A stretch of 6,349 nt of DNA from Yoonia sp. (GCA_020627605.1 JAHDGO010000123.1:1-6349); one strand, 5' to 3'; numbered from the stretch's first letter, positions 1-6,235 are shown. A program made the numbers and translations. The notes: generated by a model not told the origin, from the letters alone.

Positions 1-189
1 GGTCGCCAGCTGCATGGCCTCTGGCCCCGGTAAAAGCATGCAGAATGAAAGGGCGCGCAAATACTCTGCCTCGCTCAGCCAGCTGCGGTCTGCGACGAGT
101 TCTTTATGCATCAGCGCGATTTGGGCTGCCGGGCCGCCAAAGGACAAAAGCCCGATGCGCCCGAAGACGCGAAACATCTCTGCCGTCAT
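1..189 (-). CDS. chrA: Chromate transporter ChrA, N-terminal part (runs off the window)
   Basis: This is the first 63 codons of a chromate transporter (CHR family), an inner-membrane protein that expels chromate from the cytoplasm. Translation from the ATG at 189-187 gives MTAEMFRVFGRIGLLSFGGP, followed by AQIALMHKELV, a WLSEAEYLRAL segment and CMLLPGPEAMQLAT. The FGGPxxQIALMH and LLPGPEAxQLAT motifs are the well-known conserved N-terminal signature of ChrA. The start overlaps the stop of the upstream rhodanese-ChrB gene as ATGA (189-186), so the two are probably translationally coupled. The frame is open to the left edge, and the membrane segments beyond residue 63 lie outside the window. 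Identity is confident; completeness of the gene cannot be judged. Confidence 0.92.
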   Translation of the reverse strand, partial: MTAEMFRVFGRIGLLSFGGPAAQIALMHKELVADRSWLSEAEYLRALSFCMLLPGPEAMQLAT

Positions 190-983
190 GCGGCACCTGT
201 GGGGGGCCAGTCATGGGCTTCGTCCTGCCCATCACGCGCCCAACGATAAAGCGCGTCATAAACAGCCATGCCGGCGGCAAGTTGCGCATGATCATCACGG
301 TACATGCGCGACAAACCGACAGAGATTGCCAACAACCCCTGCGCCTGTGGCGCAAGATTGTGCCGGTTGGTGTCGGCAGCCCGCACCACCGTCGCCAGTG
401 TATCAAGGGCAGGGTGGCTTAGGCCAAAGTCCCGCACCATCACATCAAATGTGCAAAGCTGTCCGTCGTGCGACCACGGCGGCACATCCCCGTCAAATGG
501 CGTCGCGTCAAACTTTTCGGCAACCTCTGCCACCGTGGCGGCGGGCACAAACATGAACTTCGCCGCAGGGTCCACAAAACGCCGGATCAGCCACGGGCAG
601 GCGATGCGGTCAATCTTGGGTCTGTGCCGCGTCACCCATAGCGGGCCGGGGATGACAGCGGCGGGCAAACGGGGCAGCCCCGCGTCACGCCAGGCAATGT
701 TGCCGCCCGCCAGAACCTGCGCGTCAATGCCCTGTTCGCGCAGCAAACTCGCAACGCCATGCGACAGTTTCAGCCCTTTCTGACAGATGACGATTGTTTT
801 GCTGGTGCCGAGACGCCCTGCCAATTGGACGAGTTCGGTGTGGGGATTGCGGAAGGCTGTTGGCACAAGAAAAGGGTCAGCATCAAAGTCGGCATTGATG
901 CAAACGTCAACGATTGCTGGGCAATCAGGCGTGCCAATCAGGCGCATCAGCTTGGCAGGTGAAATTTCATTGAAGGCAGCCAT
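186..983 (-). CDS. Rhodanese / ChrB C-terminal domain chromate-resistance protein
   Basis: A 265-residue cytoplasmic protein with two parts. Residues about 1-105 form a rhodanese-like domain with a putative active-site loop starting at Cys67 (CQKGLK), followed by an AGGNIAW segment typical of rhodanese C-ends. Residues about 113-255 match the ChrB C-terminal chromate-resistance domain, beginning WVTRHRPKIDRIACPWLIRR. Classical ChrB has a regulatory N-terminus in front of this domain; here a sulfurtransferase-like domain takes that place. The gene is upstream of chrA with an ATGA overlap, which points to a shared role in chromate resistance. The ATG at 983 is preceded by an AAGGA ribosome binding site about 6 bases upstream. 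The enzymatic role of the rhodanese part is inferred, not shown. Confidence 0.9.
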   Translation of the reverse strand: MAAFNEISPAKLMRLIGTPDCPAIVDVCINADFDADPFLVPTAFRNPHTELVQLAGRLGTSKTIVICQKGLKLSHGVASLLREQGIDAQVLAGGNIAWRDAGLPRLPAAVIPGPLWVTRHRPKIDRIACPWLIRRFVDPAAKFMFVPAATVAEVAEKFDATPFDGDVPPWSHDGQLCTFDVMVRDFGLSHPALDTLATVVRAADTNRHNLAPQAQGLLAISVGLSRMYRDDHAQLAAGMAVYDALYRWARDGQDEAHDWPPTGAA

Positions 984-1095
984 GGTGCATCCTTTCTGAA
1001 GTGGTCAGTGGATGCGACGCTTTGGCCGGGGCCTCACGGGGTGTTCGCGAAACCCCATGCGCCATTGTTGCGAAATCCGGTGTCGCAGGTCAAGC

Positions 1096-1749
1096 CTAGC
1101 CAAAGATGCGGCTGATCTCGCGCAGGATCTTGGCCTTGATCGTCTGAGGGTATTCGCGGTGGGTGCGGGCGGTCATGACAAACCCGTCGCGGGTGATGAT
1201 GGCACCACGATAAAAGTTGGTGATGGCAAGCCCCATGCTTTCAATGGCGATGCCATTGATGGTCACGCCTGCAGCCTCTGCCGCGTTGCGTGCCGCGCGC
1301 ACGTCCGAACCGCCGTTTGGCGTGCCATCGCCAGAGACATCGATGACCTTTCTGGCGCAGTCAGGCACCTGATCAAACAGGCCAAGCGAGAAATAGACCG
1401 CCTCTGCCGGAGCGGTGTCTGACAGCACAAAGGCGCGCTGCATCAGTCGGGCCTGTTGTGACAACCGTTCCGCATCAAGGGCTGTACGCACCTGCGTCCA
1501 GGGGATTGCGACGGTCTGCTTGTCGACGCCTGACCACTGCACCACGGTGACAGTGGTTTCGCCGGCGACCATTGTTTCAATAATTTCAGGGTCTTGCAGC
1601 GCATCAGCCAGACCATCCGTCTGCAACCGGTATTCCGCCGTGTCGATGGAATTGGAGACATCAATCGTCAGCACCAGCGCCGTGTCACAGGCATGGGCCG
1701 CAGGGGCAGAGGTCAGGATTGCGGCTGTGGCCAGGGCGCGAGAAAACAT
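1096..1749 (-). CDS. DUF1194 secreted von Willebrand A-like protein
   Basis: A 217-residue protein of the DUF1194 family. The ATG at 1749 gives a clean signal peptide (MFSRALATAAILTSAPAAHA, likely cut after Ala20), so it is probably periplasmic or secreted. The mature part starts Cys-Asp-Thr-Ala-Leu-Val-Leu-Thr and carries a MIDAS-type D-x-S-x-S motif (Asp30, Ser32, Ser34) as in von Willebrand A metal-binding domains, plus DVSGDGTPNGG around residue 137. Cys21 and Cys131 could form a disulfide. The frame stays open upstream to a TTG at 1869, but that extension runs into the ssrA gene and would bury the signal peptide, so I reject it. No good ribosome binding site is seen before 1749. The function of this family is unknown; ligand or protein binding through the MIDAS is an inference. 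It is 112 bases upstream of the chromate genes on the same strand. Confidence 0.86.
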   Translation of the reverse strand: MFSRALATAAILTSAPAAHACDTALVLTIDVSNSIDTAEYRLQTDGLADALQDPEIIETMVAGETTVTVVQWSGVDKQTVAIPWTQVRTALDAERLSQQARLMQRAFVLSDTAPAEAVYFSLGLFDQVPDCARKVIDVSGDGTPNGGSDVRAARNAAEAAGVTINGIAIESMGLAITNFYRGAIITRDGFVMTARTHREYPQTIKAKILREISRIFG

Positions 1750-1904
1750 GGCGCGATGTTGCGCAGAGCCTGCTGGATTCGCAAGGCCGATGGGCAGAAT
1801 ATTCAGGTAGGGAAGGGAAAGTGCAGGTTTCTGTTGCCAGGTACCTGCGAACCCCGCCTTAGGTCGCAAAACCCAAGGAGTTAAGGTTCGATATTACGCA
1901 CAGC

Positions 1905-1943
1905 TTACGCTGCGAGTGCCATCGGTGCTTTGTTGTCATTTGC
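1905..1943 (-). other. tmRNA proteolysis-tag reading frame
   Basis: This is the short reading frame inside the tmRNA coding piece: resume codon GCA at 1943-1941, twelve codons giving ANDNKAPMALAA, and TAA at 1907-1905. The AND start and the hydrophobic, alanine-rich end (ALAA) are the usual features of bacterial tags recognised by ClpXP and related proteases. Confidence 0.93.
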
Positions 1944-2030
1944 AACTAGCTTTTTTGAACCGATAACGGTGGTATCTCACCGAGACAAAGCATAACCCCT
2001 TTAGACGTTCGTCGATCCTATTTCGGCCCC

Positions 2031-2053
2031 ATGATCCCCAAATGAAGGATGTT
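2031..2053 (-). other. Excised intervening segment of permuted tmRNA
   Basis: These 23 bases lie between the CCA end of the acceptor piece and the first G of the coding piece. In known two-piece tmRNAs this loop is removed by processing of the precursor. Its bounds follow from the acceptor-stem pairing; processing itself is inferred. Confidence 0.8.
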
Positions 2054-2136
2054 TGGTGGAGCCGCCGGGTACCGCCCCCGGGTCCGATCCGCTTATTACG
2101 AGCGCGTTTATGTCCATAGTCCCGAAGGACATATCA

Positions 2137-2165
2137 GATATAGGCGCCGGGGCGTGGTGCTGCAA
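2137..2165 (-). promoter_or_regulatory. Candidate ssrA promoter
   Basis: On the minus strand TTGCAG (2165-2160) and TATATC (2142-2137) are separated by 17 bases. This resembles a sigma-70 promoter, though each hexamer is only a partial match (three and four of six). It would start RNA near 2130, close to the expected 5' end of the acceptor piece, where a GTCC-TTCG-GGAC hairpin begins. Position is the main support. Confidence 0.35.
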
Positions 2166-2190
2166 GGGGTTGGTTCCGGCCGTATGGAAC

Positions 2191-2224
2191 CTGTACAGAT
2201 GCTGTACAGAACCTGTACGTACAG
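2191..2224. repeat. Three CTGTAC units at 11-bp spacing (operator-like array)
   Basis: CTGTACAG at 2191, CTGTACAG at 2202 and CTGTACGTACAG at 2213 repeat with an exact 11-bp period, about one helical turn. Each unit is itself a palindrome. A longer repeat, GAACCTGTAC, occurs at 2187 and 2209. Written another way the array is GTAC-N7-GTAC-N7-GTAC, the same spacing as the GTTC-N7-GTTC LexA box of many alphaproteobacteria but with a different core. It sits between the divergent ssrA and SRAP genes and ends 10 bases before the SRAP start, so a regulatory site for the SRAP gene, and perhaps ssrA, is likely. The binding protein is unknown. Confidence 0.6.
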
Positions 2225-2234
2225 TTGGCTTGCC

Positions 2235-2873
2235 ATGTGTAACCTTTATTCCCTGACGTCGACCCAATCGGCAATTGCCGATCTGGTGAACCTGTGGCGC
2301 GATGATACCGGCAATCTGCCGGAAATGCCGGGCATCTATCCTGACTATCCGGCCCCTGTGATCACGCAGGACACAGGCGGCCGCGTCATGCAGATGATGC
2401 GCTGGGGGATGCCGTCACCGGCCTTTGCCCTGAAGGGCAAGAAGACCGACAAGGGGGTGACAAATGTCCGCAACACGGCCTCGCCACACTGGCGGCGCTG
2501 GCTGGGGACGGGCAATCGCTGTGTCGTGCCGTTCAGCAGTTTTTCGGAATATCAGTCGGTCAAGGGCGGGCGGCCAAAACCGGTCTGGTTTGCACCAACC
2601 GGGTCGCAAGAGACATTGTTCTTTGCCGGCATCTGGACAGAGTGGACATCCGTCAGAACCCTGAAAGAAGGCGAGACGACGAACAACCTGTTTGCGTTTC
2701 TAACCGTCGAGCCAAACGCAGTCGTTGCCCCCGTTCACCCCAAGGCCATGCCGGTCATCCTGCGCAGCGAGACGGCAATCGCACGCTGGCTGGAGGCCCC
2801 GGTGGAAGAGGCGCTGCGCCTGCAACGCCCGTTCCCTGATGACGGTTTAACTGTGGTTGATGGCCCGGTCTGA
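2235..2873 (+). CDS. SRAP-family (YedK/HMCES-type) abasic-site crosslinking protein
   Basis: A 212-residue protein of the SOS response-associated peptidase family. Members form a covalent bond with abasic sites in single-stranded DNA through the amino-terminal cysteine exposed when Met1 is removed. The start at 2235 is set by this chemistry, since it gives Met-Cys2-Asn-Leu-Tyr; the frame is open further upstream (an ATG at 2049), but that would overlap ssrA and hide Cys2. Other expected active-site residues are visible: Asn77 (TNVRNTA), Glu105 (SFSEYQS, in place of the common GFYEW) and His168 (PVHPKAMPVIL). Length is normal for the family. No clear ribosome binding site precedes the ATG. The CTGTAC array just upstream suggests damage-linked or other control. 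The stop abuts the stop of the convergent gene on the other strand. Confidence 0.93.
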   Translation: MCNLYSLTSTQSAIADLVNLWRDDTGNLPEMPGIYPDYPAPVITQDTGGRVMQMMRWGMPSPAFALKGKKTDKGVTNVRNTASPHWRRWLGTGNRCVVPFSSFSEYQSVKGGRPKPVWFAPTGSQETLFFAGIWTEWTSVRTLKEGETTNNLFAFLTVEPNAVVAPVHPKAMPVILRSETAIARWLEAPVEEALRLQRPFPDDGLTVVDGPV

Positions 2874-3686
2874 TCAGGCCTGCGGGAGTGGGGCCACTGG
2901 AACGATATCGGGCTGTGCGGCATGTGTTGCCTCTGTCCCGGAATACCATGTTGTCAGCAGGCTGACCCGTGGTGCATCACCCAGTTTTTCCACATTGGCC
3001 CGTTCAAACCCGTGCCAGCCTGGCCGCTTCTTCCGCTCATTTCCAGAAAAATAGACGCCGGAGTTGGGCAGGAATGGCGCACGCCGCAGTTCCCTGTGGG
3101 CCGGGCGGAAGGGTCTTTGCCATTTGGGCGCATAGTCATAGAGCGAGGTGCCCAACCCATCCAGGCTGTCATCCTCTGGCAGGTACAGCAGCATGGTGGC
3201 GACGCGCGGGTCCTCGTCAAAGTGTGGGGGCATGTAATAGGACTCTGTCTCTACCCGCAGGGCAGTGCTGACAAAGACCGGCTGGTCATTGACCTCTTCG
3301 GGGGCGCAATTGAACACCGGCGCCAGATCCTCTGCCAAAGAGGCAAAGACGGCTGATTTCACATCGCTTGACATGATCGCCGTGCCGACAGCCCACCAGA
3401 GACCTTGCTGGTCCTCGGGGATCCGGGCCACGCCGACGTCGGGCAGTTCGATCAGGTCGCGGGTCGAATTTCCTTCGCCATCATGGAACGTCCCAAGGTT
3501 CATTGGACGGAACGCGCCCTTTTCGGGAATATTCCCCAGCATGTCACCGTAAATGTCCTGCGGGAAAACCCCGTTCAGCATGGCGTGCTGGCAAGGCACC
3601 AGATCAACGGGCGTGTTTGCAATGGCCTGCACCATATGATCGGCAATGCGATTGCAGAGACTGATATCTTTGTTCACCGGGGGCAT
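2874..3686 (-). CDS. Probable Fe(II)/2-oxoglutarate oxygenase-like protein
   Basis: An approximately 270-residue protein without signal peptide or membrane segment. Counting from the ATG at 3686, it has an H-x-D pair (PPHFDEDP, His155/Asp157), a distal histidine (RPGWHGFER, His225) and Arg240 (PRVSL) fifteen residues further on. This order, with strand-like segments between (ATMLLYLPED, NSGVYFSG), is the pattern of the double-stranded beta-helix Fe(II)/2-oxoglutarate dioxygenases of the prolyl-hydroxylase type. The substrate is unknown, and assignment rests on motifs only. The frame extends to a GTG at 3740, but those 18 codons are AT-rich and unlike coding sequence here; a GTG at 3677 with CAGGA upstream is another possible start. 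It is convergent with the SRAP gene, with no base between the stops. Confidence 0.68.
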   Translation of the reverse strand: MPPVNKDISLCNRIADHMVQAIANTPVDLVPCQHAMLNGVFPQDIYGDMLGNIPEKGAFRPMNLGTFHDGEGNSTRDLIELPDVGVARIPEDQQGLWWAVGTAIMSSDVKSAVFASLAEDLAPVFNCAPEEVNDQPVFVSTALRVETESYYMPPHFDEDPRVATMLLYLPEDDSLDGLGTSLYDYAPKWQRPFRPAHRELRRAPFLPNSGVYFSGNERKKRPGWHGFERANVEKLGDAPRVSLLTTWYSGTEATHAAQPDIVPVAPLPQA

Positions 3687-3806
3687 CCTGTTTGGTGTTA
3701 TTTTGATGCCAAGATTAAGTGGATTGGGGCGGTACCGCACGCCATTTTCACCACATGCGCGCCAATCGGCGCAAACGTGTCACACTGCGCGTGTTTTGGC
3801 CGATGG

Positions 3807-4154
3807 TTAGCCGAGGTTGAGCCAGAGTGCAGGGATGCCTACTGCCGCCTCAACCAGAAAATAGCCCCATTTTTTTTGGCTTTGGCCATCGACAATCAGC
3901 GATGTCAGACGCCCCGCCGCCGCCCCGCACCAGCAAAAGCCAAGCATGGCATAGGCCGCTGGCGTGCCAATGATCAGCGCCCCGATTCCCATGCCGACGA
4001 ACAGACACCCGGCAGAGGCGCGTACCTCTGACATGCCCATGGTGTCCGATGTGGTCGTCAGGTTCAGCACGCCCATCGTGTAGCGCGGGGCAAGCCAGCC
4101 AAAGCAACCCAGACCAATACTGGCGAGCGCGAAGATGATGTTGAGAATGTCCAT
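3807..4154 (-). CDS. DUF4345-like small membrane protein
   Basis: A 115-residue hydrophobic protein with about four predicted membrane helices (near residues 4-22, 45-63, 66-82 and 97-113) and a conserved-looking SEVRASAG segment before the second. Size, helix layout and this motif fit the DUF4345 family of inner-membrane proteins of unknown function. The ATG at 4154 has GAAAGG about 10 bases upstream. It ends 120 bases before the oxygenase-like gene on the same strand and is divergent from the gene at 4256. No role can be given. Confidence 0.75.
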   Translation of the reverse strand: MDILNIIFALASIGLGCFGWLAPRYTMGVLNLTTTSDTMGMSEVRASAGCLFVGMGIGALIIGTPAAYAMLGFCWCGAAAGRLTSLIVDGQSQKKWGYFLVEAAVGIPALWLNLG

Positions 4155-4255
4155 GGGTGGGTGGGCCTTTCAGGGTCAGGTTTTACTGACTTATGCCGAT
4201 TGGCCGCCGCGGGTAGGCTGTGGGCACTTTCAAGATCAAATTTATTAGGAGCAAG

Positions 4256-4858
4256 ATGATGCAGAATATTGAACGCATTTACTTTCGTGATTGGTCGATT
4301 GAGCCGGGCGTGCGTGGCGATGGCGCACATGAAGTGACAGTGCGCTTTTCTGTCAGGGTCGACAACGATCCCACCCCCGCTGGGCAGGAGTTTCATCGCC
4401 GATTTGGCTACAAGATCGATATCAAGGGTGATCCGCGCGACAACCCGCGCGGTATCCTGCCTGACAATCAGCTGGAACATATCTTCAGCTTTACAAGAAT
4501 TGGTTTTCGTCCTGATTGCAGGTTCCGTAATGGTGAGTTCGAATGTCAAATCGTACGGTCAGATTCGGACACCTTCATGTTTCCTGCACGGACAACACGG
4601 GTTGGCAGTGATCTGGATGCAGGCTCGCTTGAATATACGACGGTGACGCATTCGGCATTGGTCGAAGCGGCTGATCTGAACGTCGCTGAGGGACGTGAAA
4701 TTCGCCTGCCTGCGATGTTTGGTGGCGGGACGTTTCGACTTGCGGCAGAAGATCGGATCTTTGCGCTGATCTCTATTGTCGAGCTTGGCAGTGGCCGGGT
4801 GGTCAGAACACTACGCAGCCATGCTGACCGCGAAGTCTACGAGCGCGCGTCTGCGTAA
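4256..4858 (+). CDS. Hypothetical protein, family not recognised
   Basis: A 200-residue protein that I do not recognise. It has no signal peptide or membrane helix and is rich in charged residues and alternating strand-like stretches (EVTVRFSVRVDN, FGYKIDIKGDP, EFECQIVRSD, RIFALISIVELGSG), so an all-beta cytoplasmic fold is plausible. It has two cysteines (CRF and ECQ). The start is chosen at ATG 4256, or the adjacent ATG 4259, because AGGAG lies at 4247-4251; the spacing is best for 4259. A GTG at 4220 in frame lacks such a site. The codon pattern is clearly coding. It is a single-gene unit: divergent from DUF4345 on the left and closed by a strong terminator on the right. Confidence 0.8.
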   Translation: MMQNIERIYFRDWSIEPGVRGDGAHEVTVRFSVRVDNDPTPAGQEFHRRFGYKIDIKGDPRDNPRGILPDNQLEHIFSFTRIGFRPDCRFRNGEFECQIVRSDSDTFMFPARTTRVGSDLDAGSLEYTTVTHSALVEAADLNVAEGREIRLPAMFGGGTFRLAAEDRIFALISIVELGSGRVVRTLRSHADREVYERASA

Positions 4859-4869
4859 GCTGACATTTT

Positions 4870-4898
4870 GGGGCGCAACGGTTTGCGCCCCTCTTATT
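4870..4898 (+). terminator. Intrinsic terminator after the gene at 4256
   Basis: A perfect 9-bp stem, GGGGCGCAA (4870-4878) with TTGCGCCCC (4883-4891), encloses a CGGT loop and is followed by TCTTATT. It starts 11 bases after the stop at 4858. The T-rich tail is on the plus strand only; on the minus strand the hairpin is followed by AAAATG, so it should act mainly rightward even though it also sits beyond the convergent Sco gene. Confidence 0.82.
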
Positions 4899-5503
4899 CA
4901 ACTCAGCTGATCCGCAAAACAGGCGGTGATCTCGGCCACGGTTTCTGCGGAATCCTCGCGCTTGAAGAACGTGGCAAGCCCGGTTTCCGGCATCATCAGG
5001 TAGGTCTGGGTCGAGTGATCGACCAGATAGTAATCGGGATCATCGTCATGGGCGCGGTAGAAAACCTTATAGGCCTGCGCCGCAGCCCACACCTGTTCGG
5101 GCGTACCCGTCAGACCGATCATGTCGGGGTGGAAATTCTCTGTGTAGTCGCCAACGACCTCGACCGTGTCACGTGCAGGATCGACAGAAATGAAAGCCGT
5201 CCCGATCTCTACCCCCTGTTCGGCCAGAATATCGGCGGCAAACCCGTTGCGGGCGTTGTCGATGGGGCAGACGTCGGGGCAGAAAGTATAGCCAAAATAG
5301 ACCAGTGTGGGTTGCGTGATGACGTCGGTGTCTGTGACGGTTTCGCCGGTCTCAGAGACCAGCTCAAACGGACCGCCGATCGTGCTGCCAGCGATGGCGG
5401 TGTTGCCGCAGGGGTGCGGGCCGCTGTTCTGGGATTGCCAAGCATAAAGGCCCAGCGCCGCTGCTGCAACCAAAGTGGTTGTCCCAAAAATAGCTGCTTT
5501 CAT
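4898..5503 (-). CDS. SCO1/SenC family copper-binding thioredoxin-like protein
   Basis: A 201-residue protein anchored by an N-terminal membrane helix (about residues 3-22) with its thioredoxin-like domain in the periplasm. It carries the Sco copper site: Cys75 and Cys79 in FCPDVCP and the distal His163 in LVDHSTQTYLM. Sco proteins deliver copper to, or reduce the cysteines of, the CuA centre of cytochrome c oxidase. Two extra cysteines (Cys32 just after the helix and Cys195 near the end) might pair. I chose ATG 5503 because GAGGA lies 8 bases upstream and it gives the shortest natural anchor; in-frame starts at 5512 (ATG), 5539 (ATG) and 5545 (TTG) would run into the palindrome at 5516-5531. 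No oxidase gene is visible nearby. Confidence 0.93.
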   Translation of the reverse strand: MKAAIFGTTTLVAAAALGLYAWQSQNSGPHPCGNTAIAGSTIGGPFELVSETGETVTDTDVITQPTLVYFGYTFCPDVCPIDNARNGFAADILAEQGVEIGTAFISVDPARDTVEVVGDYTENFHPDMIGLTGTPEQVWAAAQAYKVFYRAHDDDPDYYLVDHSTQTYLMMPETGLATFFKREDSAETVAEITACFADQLS

Positions 5504-5515
5504 CGCCGTCATCCT

Positions 5516-5531
5516 CGCCAATCTATTGGCG
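5516..5531. promoter_or_regulatory. Perfect inverted repeat before the Sco gene
   Basis: CGCCAAT (5516-5522) and ATTGGCG (5525-5531) form a perfect inverted repeat with 7-bp arms and a 2-bp centre. It adjoins the Sco ribosome binding site (GAGGA, minus strand 5516-5512). The tight centre suits a dimeric repressor better than an RNA hairpin. The regulator is unknown. Confidence 0.45.
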
Positions 5532-5587
5532 CGCAACATAGGCAAATCGCTGGCCGCCGCAACGCAAGATAGCGTGACCGGAGGTCG

Positions 5588-6235
5588 CTAACCCGAGGTC
5601 TTTGCCCGCGCGGCGATCACACCTTGCGCGAGGTCCTGCGTATAGGCGGCCAATGCCGCCAGATGGGTGTCGGTGGCGGGGGCGTCCTGTGCCTCTAGCG
5701 CGTCGGCGATGGCGCCGTGCAGACCGATGATCTTTTCGCGTGATCTGGCGGTGAATGTGATCATGTTCATCAGGGGCTGCATCGCCTCGACCGCGCCAGC
5801 CAGTTGGTAGGACAGAACCGGATTGCCGGCGGCATCGACCAACGCGCGGTGAAAGGCCACGTCAGAGGAGCAGAATGCCTCATCCGTGAGGCCGGGTTGT
5901 GACTGGCGATGCGCCTCTGCCCGCATGGTGGCCAGATGATCGGCGGTGCGCCGCGTGGCGGACAGCGGCGCACAGGCGCGTTCGAGGGCATAGCGCGCCT
6001 CGCAGGCTGTGGCGAAGCTCACCTCGTTCATGGATAGCAGCAGGGTCGAGGTGGTGATTTGTTGCCCATAGGCATCTTCAAACCGCAGGCGATTGACGAA
6101 AGCGCCGCCCGTGGCCCCGCGTTGTGTGCGGATCAGCGACTGTGCCGCCAGCCGTTTCAGCGCCTCGCGCACGGTCGGACGCGAGACGTCGAACTGGTCG
6201 GCCAATTCAGCCTCTGACGGCAGGCGTTCGTCCAC
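5588..6235 (-). CDS. GntR-family regulator, FCD (FadR) subfamily
   Basis: A DNA-binding transcription regulator. From the GTG at 6235 the frame has 215 residues. The winged helix-turn-helix signature is clear (LPSEAELADQFDVSRPTVREALKRLA, residues 5-30; wing RTQRGATGGAFV). The C-terminal all-helical FCD ligand domain (about 75-205) keeps the usual metal-site residues Asp125, His129, His173 and His191. FCD regulators respond to small organic acids or sugar acids; the effector here cannot be told. The GTG start removes the first DNA-binding helix. That helix is encoded just upstream in the same frame, but the frame is blocked by a TGA and no normal start exists, which points to a one-base frameshift (see 6236-6317). 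The gene may be inactive or misread. Confidence 0.88.
   Translation of the reverse strand: MDERLPSEAELADQFDVSRPTVREALKRLAAQSLIRTQRGATGGAFVNRLRFEDAYGQQITTSTLLLSMNEVSFATACEARYALERACAPLSATRRTADHLATMRAEAHRQSQPGLTDEAFCSSDVAFHRALVDAAGNPVLSYQLAGAVEAMQPLMNMITFTARSREKIIGLHGAIADALEAQDAPATDTHLAALAAYTQDLAQGVIAARAKTSG

Larger units (their letters stand above)
1816..2133 (-). ncRNA. ssrA: tmRNA, circularly permuted two-piece (alphaproteobacterial type)
   Basis: Transfer-messenger RNA rescues stalled ribosomes and adds a degradation tag. Reading the minus strand, the acceptor piece comes first and ends in CTCCACCA (CCA at 2056-2054). A 23-base intervening segment (2053-2031) follows, then the coding piece starts GGGGCCGAAATAGGATCGACG at 2030. 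The ends pair as a 7-bp acceptor stem, GGGGCCG with CGGCTCC, including the third-pair G-U wobble that marks alanine identity. The tag frame at 1943-1905 encodes ANDNKAPMALAA and then TAA, preceded by a TAGTTGCA resume context much like that of E. coli ssrA. The acceptor piece has a CCGGG/CCCGG T-arm-like stem and a TATGTCC/GGACATA stem. Both outer ends are estimates: the 5' end near 2130-2135, the 3' end near 1816 after the GCAGGT...ACCTGC stem. Confidence 0.95.

Noticed and set aside
1038..1056. GGGGT/ACCCC hairpin between the DUF1194 and rhodanese-ChrB genes
   Set aside because: The stem is short and has no T-rich tail on either strand, so a terminator call is not supported.
1750..1869. 40-codon N-terminal extension of the DUF1194 protein from a TTG
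   Set aside because: It is derived from the 3' part of ssrA and would hide a clear signal peptide.
2049..2234. 62-codon N-terminal extension of the SRAP protein
   Set aside because: It overlaps the tmRNA acceptor piece and would remove the need for Cys2 to be N-terminal.
2001..2267. 88-codon open frame on the minus strand
   Set aside because: It lies across the tmRNA acceptor piece and the divergent control region and matches no protein pattern.
3405..4031. 208-codon open frame on the plus strand
   Set aside because: It is antisense to two better-supported genes (oxygenase-like and DUF4345) and shows no recognisable domain.
4175..4190. GTCAG/CTGAC inverted repeat in the divergent region before 4256
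   Set aside because: Five-bp arms with a 6-bp gap are expected by chance; there is no second copy to support an operator.
4868..5572. 234-codon open frame on the plus strand
   Set aside because: It is antisense to the Sco gene, whose copper motifs are unmistakable.
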